Below are positions 51,476-61,100 of a DNA stretch of 64,000 bases, piece after piece. The position numbers and the translations under genes are program-made. Below the pieces are notes generated by a model. The model made no database searches. It was not told the DNA's origin and was given only the letters and a program-made list of their open reading frames with translations. Positions within the stretch are counted from its first letter, which is position 1, and every line of letters begins with the position of its first letter. The DNA lies in assembly GCA_002441465.1 (NCBI GenBank), contig DJWE01000011.1:1-64000 (forward strand). The letters run 5' to 3'. The stretch is from Propionibacteriaceae bacterium UBA6238 (GTDB taxonomy: Bacteria; Actinomycetota; Actinomycetes; Propionibacteriales; Propionibacteriaceae).

Positions 51476-51781
51476 ATGAGCTTCAACCAGGAACGGTTCG
51501 TCTCGCTGGTCCGCGAGCTGTTCGAGCAGCCCTTTGAGCAGGTCGTGAACAACGACCTCCCGCTCGAGGAGCCCGTGGACGTGAACTGGACAGACGACAG
51601 CGGGGCGGCCTACCGGCTTCGTCTGTACGTGCAGGCCGGTTCGGTGCTCGCTGTCAGCCAGACCGCCCCCGCGGTTGGGCTTCCGTGGGAGCACGAGAAG
51701 CGAGTTCTCGTGCTCGGCGACTATGCGGTGCGGATCGCCAGCGAACTCGACGCAGTCATTGCATCGGCGCGCGAGCAGTGA
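51476..51781 (+). CDS. Hypothetical protein
   Basis: A 101-aa acidic protein with no membrane segment: NQERFVSLVRELFEQPFEQV, then a beta-rich YRLRLYVQAGSVLAVSQ. Upstream is the DnaA-box-like pair. Possibly co-transcribed with the gene at 51791. Function unknown; it may be an antirestriction or regulatory protein, but no motif supports either. Confidence 0.65.
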   Translation: MSFNQERFVSLVRELFEQPFEQVVNNDLPLEEPVDVNWTDDSGAAYRLRLYVQAGSVLAVSQTAPAVGLPWEHEKRVLVLGDYAVRIASELDAVIASAREQ

Positions 51782-51790
51782 GGAGCAGCG

Positions 51791-52165
51791 ATGCCGACAG
51801 CCCGTGAACGAGGACGCCTACGCCACCTTGCGGTAGTCGGTGAGGGTGTGCCCGTGTGCCTCGACTCCTCCCAAGAGAACATGGTCGTAGCGTTGGCGCT
51901 CAACGCGCACCACATCCTCGGCGGTGCGTGGAACGGATGGGCAAAGCCCGTCGCTACTGCGGACGACTTCGCTGACTTCATCGCGCGCTGGAGTATCAAC
52001 GATCCGCACGGCACGTGGGGTGAAGCACGCGAGACGCCGGACGGCCTGCGGTACGAAGACACGGAGGGAAGCGATCCAGAGACGTTCCCGAAGATCGCGG
52101 TCTCCGAGGATGGTCGAGCGCTCTACGACCTCACAGGCTGGGTGTGGGTTCCCATCCAGCAGTGA
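51791..52165 (+). CDS. Hypothetical protein
   Basis: A 124-aa protein, nine bases after the previous gene and preceded by GAGGAGC. Trp-rich (GGAWNGWAKPVATADDFADF, TGWVWVPIQ). No recognisable family. It is the last gene before the restriction island, convergent with vsr. Confidence 0.62.
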   Translation: MPTARERGRLRHLAVVGEGVPVCLDSSQENMVVALALNAHHILGGAWNGWAKPVATADDFADFIARWSINDPHGTWGEARETPDGLRYEDTEGSDPETFPKIAVSEDGRALYDLTGWVWVPIQQ

Positions 52166-52207
52166 TCGGAGGTGAACCGCGGTATGAAGAGTCCGATGCC
52201 GAGCTTG

Positions 52208-52690
52208 TCAATTGCCGGCTCCGGCTGCGGAGGCGAGTGCCTCGACGGCGCGTCCCATCGCATCGTCAACAGCCACGTGCTCCCAGATCCGAAGGACGAG
52301 CCAGTCGTGGCTCCTGAGGAGGCGTTCGTTGCGTGCGTCTCTCTCCTGGGTCCGCTGGAGCTTGGGCAACCAGTACCAGTCGTTGACCTTGGGCGCCCTG
52401 CCGTGTTCGGGGCAGGCATGCCAGAAGCAGCCGTCCACAAAGATCGCAACGCGCTGCTTTGTGAAGACGATGTCCGGGCGGATTGTGACCCCATCGATCT
52501 TGACAGGAAGATCCCTCCGGAAGCGGTACCCAGCACGGTGCAGCGCCGATGCCAGGGCGACCTCAGGCTTCGTGTTTCGCCTGCGTATGGCGCGCATGTT
52601 GGCGCTGCGGCCCTCGCTGGCGGGCGCCGGGTGCAGTCCGCTGCTGTGCGCCCTACGGCGCCGCTCGTCGTCCTGGCCGGAACTGCTCAA
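52208..52690 (-). CDS. vsr: Very short patch repair endonuclease
   Basis: A 160-aa Vsr nuclease. Motifs: MRAIRRRNTKPEVALASALH, RPDIVFTKQRVAIFVDGCFW with the catalytic Asp, then HACPEHG. It nicks 5' of the T in T:G mismatches formed by deamination of 5-methylcytosine in the cognate methyltransferase target, so it protects against mutation caused by the divergent C5 methyltransferase. The TTG start at 52690 with GGAGG close upstream is tentative. It shares the intergenic SOS box with the methyltransferase gene. Confidence 0.9.
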   Translation of the reverse strand: MSSSGQDDERRRRAHSSGLHPAPASEGRSANMRAIRRRNTKPEVALASALHRAGYRFRRDLPVKIDGVTIRPDIVFTKQRVAIFVDGCFWHACPEHGRAPKVNDWYWLPKLQRTQERDARNERLLRSHDWLVLRIWEHVAVDDAMGRAVEALASAAGAGN

Positions 52691-52750
52691 GCCTCCACCC
52701 TTCTCGGCGCGCCTTCCCCTATCCTAGGCCGGTACTGTGGCAGCATGCTG

Positions 52751-52766
52751 TCGAACAGATGTTCGA
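52751..52766. promoter_or_regulatory. Perfect LexA (SOS) box
   Basis: TCGAACAGATGTTCGA is a perfect inverted repeat matching the actinobacterial LexA box TCGAAC-N4-GTTCGA. It lies between divergent vsr and the C5 methyltransferase, 23 bases before the latter's ATG. A second palindrome, CAGCATGCTG (52741-52750), abuts it. It predicts repression by LexA and induction on DNA damage. Confidence 0.75.
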
Positions 52767-52788
52767 TAGCCGGGACTCAGGGGTAACG

Positions 52789-53778
52789 ATGGATGAGCTA
52801 ACGTGCGTTGAGATTTGCGCGGGCGCCGGCGGCCAGTCAGTCGGCCTCGAAAAGGCGGGATTTCATCACCTCGTTGCTCTCGAGATCGATCCTGATGCAT
52901 GCGAGACCCTTCGGCTCAACCGCCCCGACTGGCATGTCGTCGAGATGGATGTGCACCACTACGACGGCCTTCCGCTTCGCGGCCAGGTGGACCTCGTTGC
53001 TGGCGGCGTGCCCTGCCCTCCTTTCTCCATCGCTGGCAAGCAACTGGGTGCAGATGACGAGCGAGATCTCTTCCCGCAGGCCCTCCGGCTGGTCGAGGAA
53101 ATCGAGCCTGATGCGGTCATGCTCGAGAACGTCCGGGGCCTTGCGACCGCACGTTTCGCCGGATACCGGCAACAAATCCGAGATCGGCTCGAAGAACTGG
53201 GCTACAAGACCGAGTGGCAGGTTCTGAACTCCAGCGAGTATGGCGTTCCGCAGCTCCGCCCCCGGTTCATCCTCGTCGCGCTGCGCCCGGAAGCACACAA
53301 GCACTTCGAATGGCCGTCGCCCCAAGGCACTCCGCCAACGGTGGGCGAGGTCCTAGGCGACGCGATGGCAGCTGACGGCTGGCCCGGTGCTGCAGCGTGG
53401 ACGGCAAAGGCGGATGGCATCGCGCCAACGCTCGTCGGGGGCTCGCGGAAGCATGGCGGGCCGGACCTCGGCCCGACTCGCGCACGAGAGGGGTGGGCGA
53501 GGCTCGGAGTCAACGGAAAGGGTCTGGCGGACGAGGCGCCATCGGCACACGATCCGGTCGACTTGGAACCCAAGCTGACGGTGCCCATGGCGGCCGCCAT
53601 TCAGGGGTTTGACCCCGACTGGAAGTTCTTCGGGCGGAAGACGGCCAGCTACCGGCAGGTCGGGAACGCGTTCCCGCCACCTGTGGCTGAGGCCGTCGGG
53701 AAGCAGATCAAAGCGGCGCTGGCGGCTGCCCGCGCAGAGTCTGCTACGTCTGCTGCTCACCTTCGTCTGGTTGGGTGA
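52789..53778 (+). CDS. DNA (cytosine-5) methyltransferase
   Basis: A 329-aa C5 methyltransferase. Motif I is EICAGAGGQSVGLEKAGF, motif IV GGVPCPPFSIAGKQLG (catalytic Cys in PCPP), motif VI MLENVRGL, motif VIII QLRPRFILVAL and motif X RQVGNAFPPPVAEAVG. It should protect the site cut by the NaeI-type enzyme at 54619-55584, whose prototype recognises GCCGGC; that target is inferred. ATG 52789 follows AGGGGT; ATG 52759 is in frame but overlaps the SOS box. Its 3' end overlaps the HNH gene by 35 bp. Confidence 0.93.
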   Translation: MDELTCVEICAGAGGQSVGLEKAGFHHLVALEIDPDACETLRLNRPDWHVVEMDVHHYDGLPLRGQVDLVAGGVPCPPFSIAGKQLGADDERDLFPQALRLVEEIEPDAVMLENVRGLATARFAGYRQQIRDRLEELGYKTEWQVLNSSEYGVPQLRPRFILVALRPEAHKHFEWPSPQGTPPTVGEVLGDAMAADGWPGAAAWTAKADGIAPTLVGGSRKHGGPDLGPTRAREGWARLGVNGKGLADEAPSAHDPVDLEPKLTVPMAAAIQGFDPDWKFFGRKTASYRQVGNAFPPPVAEAVGKQIKAALAAARAESATSAAHLRLVG

Positions 53779-54622
53779 GCTTCGTCTTCGCCTGGCGGCG
53801 CCGCTTCTCCTCAGTCACAATCGCGGCACGGATGTTCTCCGGCCATGGCGCGGACATGGTGAGGCGGTAGTAAGTCCAGACCCGGGCACCCTCGTCGTAA
53901 CGCTTCTGGAACTCGTAGTCCCAGCCGAGGAACCGTAGGTCCCGGAGCCTGCGCTGCCAGTCCTCCTGGTACTCCTTGGCGCTGGCGACGACAGCCAAAA
54001 GGTCGGTGCGCACCCAGTCTCCGTCGAAGGCCCTAAGGAGTTCGCCGATCCGCTTCTGGGGCTCGTCATAGTTGATCGCGAGTCGGATCTTGTCGGCATA
54101 TGGGTCATAGGTCTGGAAGTAGTCGCGTTTGCCCGCGTTGCACTCCTCGCAAAGCGGCTGGAGGTTCTCGGGTTCGTTCGAGCCACCCCATGCTTGCGGG
54201 ACCTTGTGGTCGACGACGAGCTTCACGCCATCGCTGAGTGGGGTCTTGCCACACATCGCGCACCGCCCTGGCGCGAGTACCTGGGCGCGCCGTCGCTGAC
54301 TGATGCCCTCGCTCAGGTCCACCGCAACCCCGGGGGCCCAGCCCTTCAGGTGATACCGGAAATCAGCCCGGACGCGGACTGCTTCGACCTCGAAGTAGCG
54401 CCGAAGTTCACGCAGTCGACGGTCTGTCTGCGAGTGGTCCTCGCCGAAGACATCAGCGGCGAAGGCCCGCAGCTCGACCATGGTTGGCGGGTTGGTGCGC
54501 CTTCGGTAGAGCAGCCCGTAGAGCAACCGCTGCATCTCGGAACCGACCAATGAGGCGAGTTCCTCGCTCTCCGGTTCGGGAAGGTCGCCGTGTACCGAGT
54601 GCGGGCCGGGGCCGTCGTTCAT
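53744..54622 (-). CDS. HNH endonuclease
   Basis: A 292-aa protein; ATG 54622 with AAGGAGG five bases ahead. The HNH core reads RCAMCGKTPLSDG, VVDHKVPQAWGGSNEPENL and LQPLCEECNAGKRD, with two zinc CxxC pairs around the catalytic DH. An N-terminal winged-helix-like region (MVELRAFAADVFGEDHSQTD) may bind DNA. It overlaps the NaeI-type gene by ATGA, so both nucleases are co-expressed. It may be a second nuclease of the same restriction system or a nicking accessory. Confidence 0.88.
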   Translation of the reverse strand: MNDGPGPHSVHGDLPEPESEELASLVGSEMQRLLYGLLYRRRTNPPTMVELRAFAADVFGEDHSQTDRRLRELRRYFEVEAVRVRADFRYHLKGWAPGVAVDLSEGISQRRRAQVLAPGRCAMCGKTPLSDGVKLVVDHKVPQAWGGSNEPENLQPLCEECNAGKRDYFQTYDPYADKIRLAINYDEPQKRIGELLRAFDGDWVRTDLLAVVASAKEYQEDWQRRLRDLRFLGWDYEFQKRYDEGARVWTYYRLTMSAPWPENIRAAIVTEEKRRRQAKTKLTQPDEGEQQT

Positions 54623-55584
54623 GGGGACCTCCTTGCACGGCGAGTCTCGGGGAGCATCGGTGCTGGAGCCGTAACCGGTTCGCCTGGGTCTGCGCGCCGC
54701 CACACCTGCCCATCCAGTGCAACCGTATCGACTTCTCCGGCCCGGGCAGGCACAACACGGAGGCTTACGATCTCACCCGGCTCGGGAACCGCGGCGCCCA
54801 GACTGCGGGCAACTGACCGGTGAGCCTCGTAGTCGCCGCCTGGGATGATGTACCCCTCCGAAGCGAGCAGGCTTCGGGCTCCGCCGTTGTAGCGGACGCG
54901 CTTCATGTAGTCGTCCTGCTGAGCGACCGTCGCGATCGTGTTGCGGCCGATCCGGCGGTTGGTGACCACCCTGCAGAGCTCATTGATGCGAGCTTGGCCG
55001 GTTGTCGGCGCCATGATCCGGTCCACTTCGGTTTGTGGGAGTGAGAGCAGCACGTTGGGTGCCAGTGGGGCGTGGTGGGAGATCCACTGAATGTCGGCCC
55101 GGCCGCTCCGGCTGAGTTGCGTCTTCTGGTCGCGATTGGAACTGAGCCTGAGGTTGGCGGGGTCAGCCCGGACGATGCCGACGCTCCACCAGCCCTCGGC
55201 GTCGTTCGCATGGGTCACGAGGAGGAGCCGCCCAAGGGCTTCGGGCGGGATCATCCATCCTCCATCGGATTGCGAGTACTTGCAGTCGATCTCCTCGCCG
55301 TCGATCCGGTAGTCGAGAACCTGGCCGTCCGTGATGATGTCGGCGAGCTCACGGCGCAGGTTGATCTCCAGTAGAGTCCCGAAATGGGTCTTCTCGGTCT
55401 TGTAGAGCTGGTCCCAGCGGAACCGGCCGGTGTGAACGCCGTCGTATAGCTGGTCGAACGTTGCGCGAAAGACCTCAGCGACGCGCACTCCCGACGGATC
55501 GGCCCGCTTCCAGGCTTGGAGCACGCGATCCAAGGCGTCATCGCCAGCCGTCAGGCCGTCGGAGCTGAAGAGGTCGCCGCCCAT
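54619..55584 (-). CDS. NaeI-type type IIE restriction endonuclease
   Basis: A 321-aa protein aligning with NaeI by eye along its length: TGRFRWDQLYKTEKTHFGTL, LLEINL, DYRIDGEEIDCKYSQ, WMIPPEALG, SVGIVRADP, GQARINELCRVV and ATVAQQDDYMKRVR. Active-site residues E73, D91, D100 and K102 correspond in spacing to NaeI E70, D86, D95 and K97. NaeI binds two GCCGGC sites, using its C-terminal CAP-like domain as an allosteric site. Operon with HNH; the methyltransferase and vsr lie on the other side. Confidence 0.93.
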   Translation of the reverse strand: MGGDLFSSDGLTAGDDALDRVLQAWKRADPSGVRVAEVFRATFDQLYDGVHTGRFRWDQLYKTEKTHFGTLLEINLRRELADIITDGQVLDYRIDGEEIDCKYSQSDGGWMIPPEALGRLLLVTHANDAEGWWSVGIVRADPANLRLSSNRDQKTQLSRSGRADIQWISHHAPLAPNVLLSLPQTEVDRIMAPTTGQARINELCRVVTNRRIGRNTIATVAQQDDYMKRVRYNGGARSLLASEGYIIPGGDYEAHRSVARSLGAAVPEPGEIVSLRVVPARAGEVDTVALDGQVWRRADPGEPVTAPAPMLPETRRARRSP

Positions 55585-55679
55585 GGCTGGACTCTACTGA
55601 CTGGACTCGGAGGCTGGGCGTCCAGTCGGAAGCGGGAGTGGCGATCTCCGCGATCGACGACACCTGGCAGGATGATGCC

Positions 55680-57024
55680 ATGCCTGAGGAGAGGGTGCCC
55701 TTCGCGGAGCTTGCGACCGCGGATCTCGTGCTCGACCGCGTCTACGAGGGCGGCAAACTAGGGCATGCCAGGCGACGACGCGATCGGCAAGCTGCTGCCT
55801 GTCGGCAATCAGGGCGGATTCAGGTTCAAAGGCAGCGTTACCCAGGGGACCGTGAGAATCGTGGTGCTTTACACGTCTGGCGCCGAGGTCGACTGGCCGG
55901 ATCGGATCGAACCGACGACCGGCGACTTCACCTACTACGGCGACAACCGAAGGCCCGGCAAGGATCTTCACCAGACACCTCGTGGCGGCAACGAGCTGCT
56001 GCGCAGGATCTTCGCTGCATCGCGTGCTGGCGCTGTTGAGCGGCGGTCGGTTCCGCCGGTGCTCCTGTTTGAACGGGTAAGTGGCCGTGACGTCCGCTTC
56101 CGCGGTCTGCTCGCGCGCGGCTCAGACCGACTGAACGGTGACGAGGAACTGGTCGCCATCTGGCGCACCACACGTGACCTCCGCTTCCAGAACTACCGGT
56201 CGCACTTCACCGTCTTGAAGACGCCCCAGGTAACACGGGTCTGGCTCGAGCAGATTCTCGCCGGCGACCCGCTCGGCTACGCCTGTCCGCCCGAGTGGCG
56301 CCGATGGGTGAGGAGCCGCATCTACCAGGCCCTGGTCGCGCCCCGGAACACCATAATCCGGGCCAAGGAGGAACAGCTTCCCAAGCCCGAGGACATGGAC
56401 CTCGTGCGCGCGGTTCACAAGCACTTCGCGGCGGATTCCGTCGGGTTCGAGAGCTTCGCCGCCGAGATGTGGGTGCAGTCCGATCCTCACGTCGCCTCGA
56501 TCGAGGTGACCCGTCCCAGCAAGGACGGTGGGCGAGACGCGGTTGGTGAGTACCGGCTCGGCCCGGAGGAGGACCCGGTTCGCTTGCAGTTCGCCTTGGA
56601 GGCCAAGTGCTATGACCCGGACGGCGGTGGCGTCGGCATGAAGCAGGTCATGCGGCTGATCTCGGGTATTCGGCACAGGCAGTTCGGCGTGTTCGTAACG
56701 ACAGCCTTCATCCACAAGCAGGCATACGAGGAGGTACGTGAGGATGAGCACCCAGTGGTCTTTCTGGCGGGCCGCGACATCGCGAAACTTCTCAGGCGGA
56801 TGGGTCTGACCGACGCCCAGACGGTGAGCGAATACCTGATCGAGAAGTTTCCGGTTAGCGAGTCCAATGGCCACGCACCGGTCGATATCGCCGTGCCGGA
56901 CTCTGCGCTGGTGGTTGAGGTGCCGGAGGACCTAGAGGTAGAGGCTCCAGGCCGCACGAATGGAGAACCGATCGCGGCCCAGTCTAGGGGCGCTGATTCT
57001 CATGCCCGGCACACCGGCGCTTGA
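55680..57024 (+). pseudogene. AspBHI-like modification-dependent endonuclease, frameshifted near the N-terminus
   Basis: The main frame 55765-57024 gives 419 aa starting MPGDDAIGKLLPVGNQGGFR. Upstream in another frame, ATG 55680 gives ERVPFAELATADLVLDRVYE then GGKLGHA, the N-terminus expected for this family, joining it as GHA/GDDAIGK if one A at 55770 is removed. A TAG at 55759 closes the downstream frame. The N-terminal part is the modified-cytosine (SRA-like) recognition half. The C-terminal Mrr-like nuclease has D258 in GGRDAVGEY and E279/K281 in ALEAKCYD. It may be inactivated, or translated from 55765 in shortened form. Type IV-like enzymes cut methylated DNA, awkward beside a C5 methyltransferase. 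Confidence 0.75.
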
Positions 57025-58118
57025 GCCGCGTCCTGAGGCGAAGCGCCCAGACAACCGTGGAGGCGCTTCGATTGTGCCGTAGCCGCCCGTTTGCAGGAGC
57101 CGGTCGCGTCGTTCAGCGACGGGAGTCCTAAGTCCTGGAACTGCAGTGCGCTGGTGCGGATCCACCGCCAGCGTGCCTTCAGATCCTCCGACTCCGGTGC
57201 GAAATGGCCGAGCCGGACGAGCCTGACGTGTCGGCCGCGGGCTTCCTCCTGGAAGATCGCCGAAGGAACCTTGGTCACCCATTCCTCTCGTTCTGCATGT
57301 CTCACGAGTATTGCGGTTAGCCCGTTTGACGAGGCTTCAGTGTCCACGACCTCGCCTTCAAGTCCGTCTGGCTCGTCCCACGCCGCCGCTGCTCTCCAGT
57401 GAGGTTCACACCGGAATCGGCGATCGCAAAACCGGCAGACCTCGTGATCTGGGAAGGTGGCGTCGCGGTCACGCGCTCGTGCGTCAGCGACCAAGCCCAA
57501 AGCTGACTTGACCGACTCTTCGGTGACAGGAGCCGGGCGCAGACCGCGCTCCAGGCTGAAGACGTCGGTGCGATCCGGGAACATCCCGTGGTTCACAAGC
57601 ACAAGGTGGGCGTAGATGTTGAGCTGAAAGGTGATCGATTCAGGAATGGAACCGGGACCAAGATGCTCGGTCTTGAGATCTAGCAGGATCGGCCTGTCCC
57701 CCAAGAGCAACAGGTCGGGAATCCCCCAGAGCTTTAGCTCTCGATCGTAGAGCTCGTTTTCGGAGATCACTTGGCTGACCGTCCGTGAGCTGACCACATC
57801 CGCCAGCTTTCGAGCTTTGACGCGTAGGCGGCTACGAGTCTCTTGCCAATCGCGCGGTGCAGGGTAGCCAGAGTCGGTAACGCAGGAGTCGGCGATTGTG
57901 ACGAGTCGCGCGCCGGGGTCAGCTTCCCTGTAAGACTCGTCTTTGATCCAGGACTCGACCGCGCGATGGACGAGCGTTCCCCGGTTAGGGCGCCCATGCT
58001 CAGTCGGCGCCCGCGGAGTAATACTCACGCTAGGGGGCGCCGATGCCGGGCATCGAATCATGCGCCACGAGCTCGTCGCGGACAACCACCCACTGTCCTG
58101 CTCTGGTGATGCGCTCAC
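57000..58118 (-). CDS. Cas4/AddB-like RecB-family nuclease with predicted Fe-S cluster
   Basis: A 372-aa PD-(D/E)XK nuclease. Conserved positions: His51 in GTLVHRAVE, D135 in GIPDLLLLG, D147 and K149 in LLDLKTE, and Q165 in FQLNIYAH. Four cysteines (C23 in RCPAS, and C228, C231, C237 in CRFCDRRFRC) match the 4Fe-4S arrangement of Cas4 and AddB. ATGA overlap with the helicase gene at 58115-58118, so the two work together, probably as helicase-nuclease in DNA degradation. Its 3' end overlaps the convergent AspBHI-like gene by 25 bp. No CRISPR array or other cas gene is present. Confidence 0.85.
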   Translation of the reverse strand: MSASPEQDSGWLSATSSWRMIRCPASAPPSVSITPRAPTEHGRPNRGTLVHRAVESWIKDESYREADPGARLVTIADSCVTDSGYPAPRDWQETRSRLRVKARKLADVVSSRTVSQVISENELYDRELKLWGIPDLLLLGDRPILLDLKTEHLGPGSIPESITFQLNIYAHLVLVNHGMFPDRTDVFSLERGLRPAPVTEESVKSALGLVADARARDRDATFPDHEVCRFCDRRFRCEPHWRAAAAWDEPDGLEGEVVDTEASSNGLTAILVRHAEREEWVTKVPSAIFQEEARGRHVRLVRLGHFAPESEDLKARWRWIRTSALQFQDLGLPSLNDATGSCKRAATAQSKRLHGCLGASPQDAAQAPVCRA

Positions 58119-61100
58119 GGTTCTTGGATCTGGTCGCCCAGAGCGAAGATTCGTCCGGGATCCTTGTCGAGTGTGATGTCGTCCGCGAAGAGCACAGCGC
58201 GGAAGTCAGGACAGGCGTCCTCCGCCTCGGCTTGAATGTCAGCAAGCCGAACCGGCATCAGGTCACTCTCGCAGGCTTCCAGCGCGTGCCGAACGATCAG
58301 AATGTAGTCACCGCTGAGATCCTCAAATCGAACTGCACCCGAAACGCCCTGAATTGGTTCGGCCTGGTACCCCGCGGCCCAATTAGCGAGAGCGGCGTTC
58401 AGTCTTGCCGTGTCCACATCAAGGTGTCCCGTACGCAATACCGAGAGCAGGTCGCCCGCGAGCCGCCAATCCAAGAGCGCATGGTGTGACATGTTTCCGT
58501 AGTCGCGAAGGCACCGGTAACACGACGAGTTGCATGTCGAGGCATGCTCGTCGTCCGAAAGATGGACTAGGTAAGACTCGATTTCGTCGAGAAGTTCGGG
58601 AAGCACATTCGGTGAGCCGAGATACGTCGAGAATCCGGCGCCGTTCTCAAGTGTGTCCGCGATGAACGCGTGCACTACTGGGTCGGTGACATCGTCATCG
58701 GCGGCACCTGAGAAGATCCCGGCGTTCAGCTCAAGTGGCTCGATGTCTAGCTTCGACGCGGCAACCTTGCGTAGCAGGAAGGCGAGCGAATACCACGCAG
58801 CCCGCCGACCGGCAACCACATCCACGGCGCCGCCCGATTGAGTCATCGCGGCAAGGTTCAGCCGGAGGCCTTGGTCGCTGATCGTCCCGCGCTTCGCTCC
58901 GAGGAACAGAAAGTCGGTTGGCTGGACCGAGCCGAGCGCGGTACGGAACTCGTTGCCATAGGGCTCGCCTTCCCTCAATCCCAGTCCCTGGCCGATGGCA
59001 TCGACCGCGAGGTAGCCGCCCCAGCGGTCACTTGTAGTGGCAGATCTGAAGCCAAAGAGCTTGCTTCCATTGTCGTTGATGACGAATCGGCGAGCTGGGC
59101 CCGAGTGAGCAACCGCGGCCACGAGAGGCAACCGACTCAGCTGGGTCATGTCTGCCTGGGCGCGAGCGGCCATCGCCCGGGGCGCCCAAGAGAAGTTCCC
59201 GTCGAAGTCCCGCGGGAAGGATGCCCTGAAGCCAAGAGGCTCGCGGACAGGCGTCTTGGCGAACCCGTCGGGGCCGCTGCCGCATCGTGGGCAGATCTGG
59301 GCATCCCCGAGGTCATCCTCCGACAGGAAAGAGCAAGCTCGGCAGAGCCAGATCTGGGTTTCGGTGCCGAGGGGATCAGCTACCTTCTTCGGAGCTGGCC
59401 CGATCGGTTCGAAGGCGGCAACGCCGATGGAGGTGTACACACTGCCGTCCCGGACGAGCTCGCTCATTGGGGAGAAGGCGCTGACGGCCACGGCGAGATC
59501 TCGGTCGATGACGTTCTTCGGTGGCCATGGGTAACTCTTTGCCGGTCGCGTGAGGTAGAGATACCGCACGCCGGTGGGGAAGCCGAACATCGGCAGGATC
59601 CCGCGTTCCGCCAGGCGCTGGCTGAGCTCGGCATGCCCGCCATTCGCCGAGCCGATCGCACGGTCGATGTCAGCGGGCAGATTTCGGATGCAGGTCTCGG
59701 CAAGCGCGTGCGCCTGACTAGCGAGCGGCGTGTTGGCGGTGAGCGCTGTAGCGGCCGCCTTCACAGCCCGCGGGTTGAGCCGGAGCCAGTGCTCCAGCCG
59801 TGGCTTGACATTGGGCCATTCGGAGACTGGACCGAATGCTCCATGGACATTGGTGGTGAGGTCGAAATCATCATCGTCGCCAAGCGCCTGCGCGATCTCA
59901 GGCATTGCCAGCCGGAGTACCTCCGAGCGGAGCGTGCGCGCGAGGATCTCCTCCCTGCCCATCGCCAGGTAGGGCTTGGGCGTCGGATCGTTGGTAATCC
60001 GGGTTGGCTGGTCGAAGTAATACTCGTCGTGACTCCGGCCACGGCAGATCGTGAGAGCCACGGCAACAGGGGTGCCGCGTCGGCCTGCTCGACCGACACG
60101 CTGCTGGTAGTTGAACCTGGTCGGCGGCATGTTCCCCAGCACGACGGCAGAAAGGGAACCGATATCGACGCCAGCCTCCATCGTCGTCGTCACACTGAGG
60201 AGGTCGATGCCGTCGGCAGCGGGAATCTCCCTTTCGTCACCGGCGCTGAGAAAGACGCCTTGGAACCGTGCCTGTCGACGCTGGGCGTCAATGCGGTCAG
60301 TTTGGCCCGTGAGTTCTGCGCAGTTCAGGCGGAATCGGCCGTCCCCGGAGACTGCCTTCCAAGCGTAATAGTCGTCCTTTGCCTTGGCGACGGGCGTTGG
60401 TTCTTCGGGCAGCGGCCGGTAGCAGTATGTGCACAGGCCGCATCCGCGGGACAGATGGACACGGTGACAGTTGGCGCAGGTCCATCCCTGTCCGGAACCC
60501 GGTCGGATAACGGCGCCGGCGGGGTCGATCAGAAAGTCGAGGACCGCATCGCCACATGCCCGTTTGAAGATGGACGCAAGCTCATCGAGCGACGGCCCGC
60601 CGTTCTTGTGGATGGCAATCCAGAAGTTCTTGAGCTTGGCCGGCGGCGAGGTGCTCGGGTTTCGCATGCCCTTGAACCTGCGCTTGTCGGCCAAGATCCG
60701 CAGGCTCGACCGTGCGTATGCAAGGTCCGCCGTAGTGGCGATATCGCTGGGCTCAGTGTCAGTCGACAGTGCGATCCACCCCAGGCCGAGTGACTCGAAG
60801 TCACGGCCTGCGCCGGAGAACAGTCCATCGAGGACCTCCTCGCGCAGCGACTCGATGATCTCGCTGCGAAGAGCAACCTGTTCCGGTGAGAGATGCGGCT
60901 CCGGCGTGGGAGGGCTCTCCTTCCAGTCGTAGAGCGTTGTCCAGCCCCGAGGAGCAGTGCCCGCGGTGCTTTGCAGGCTCGCCTTGGGCCCGCCGGGATT
61001 GATACCGAGCGCGAGCAGGGCGTCGGAGATGGCGGTGAGCGTTGCGTCAATTGAACGGCCCTGCTCGAGCTTCCGGATGAGGGCGGATTCGGCGGCGGGA

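Noticed and set aside
57000..58118. Cas4 of a CRISPR-Cas system
   Set aside because: The Fe-S nuclease layout fits Cas4/AddB, but there is no cas1/cas2 or array; it is coupled to a large helicase.
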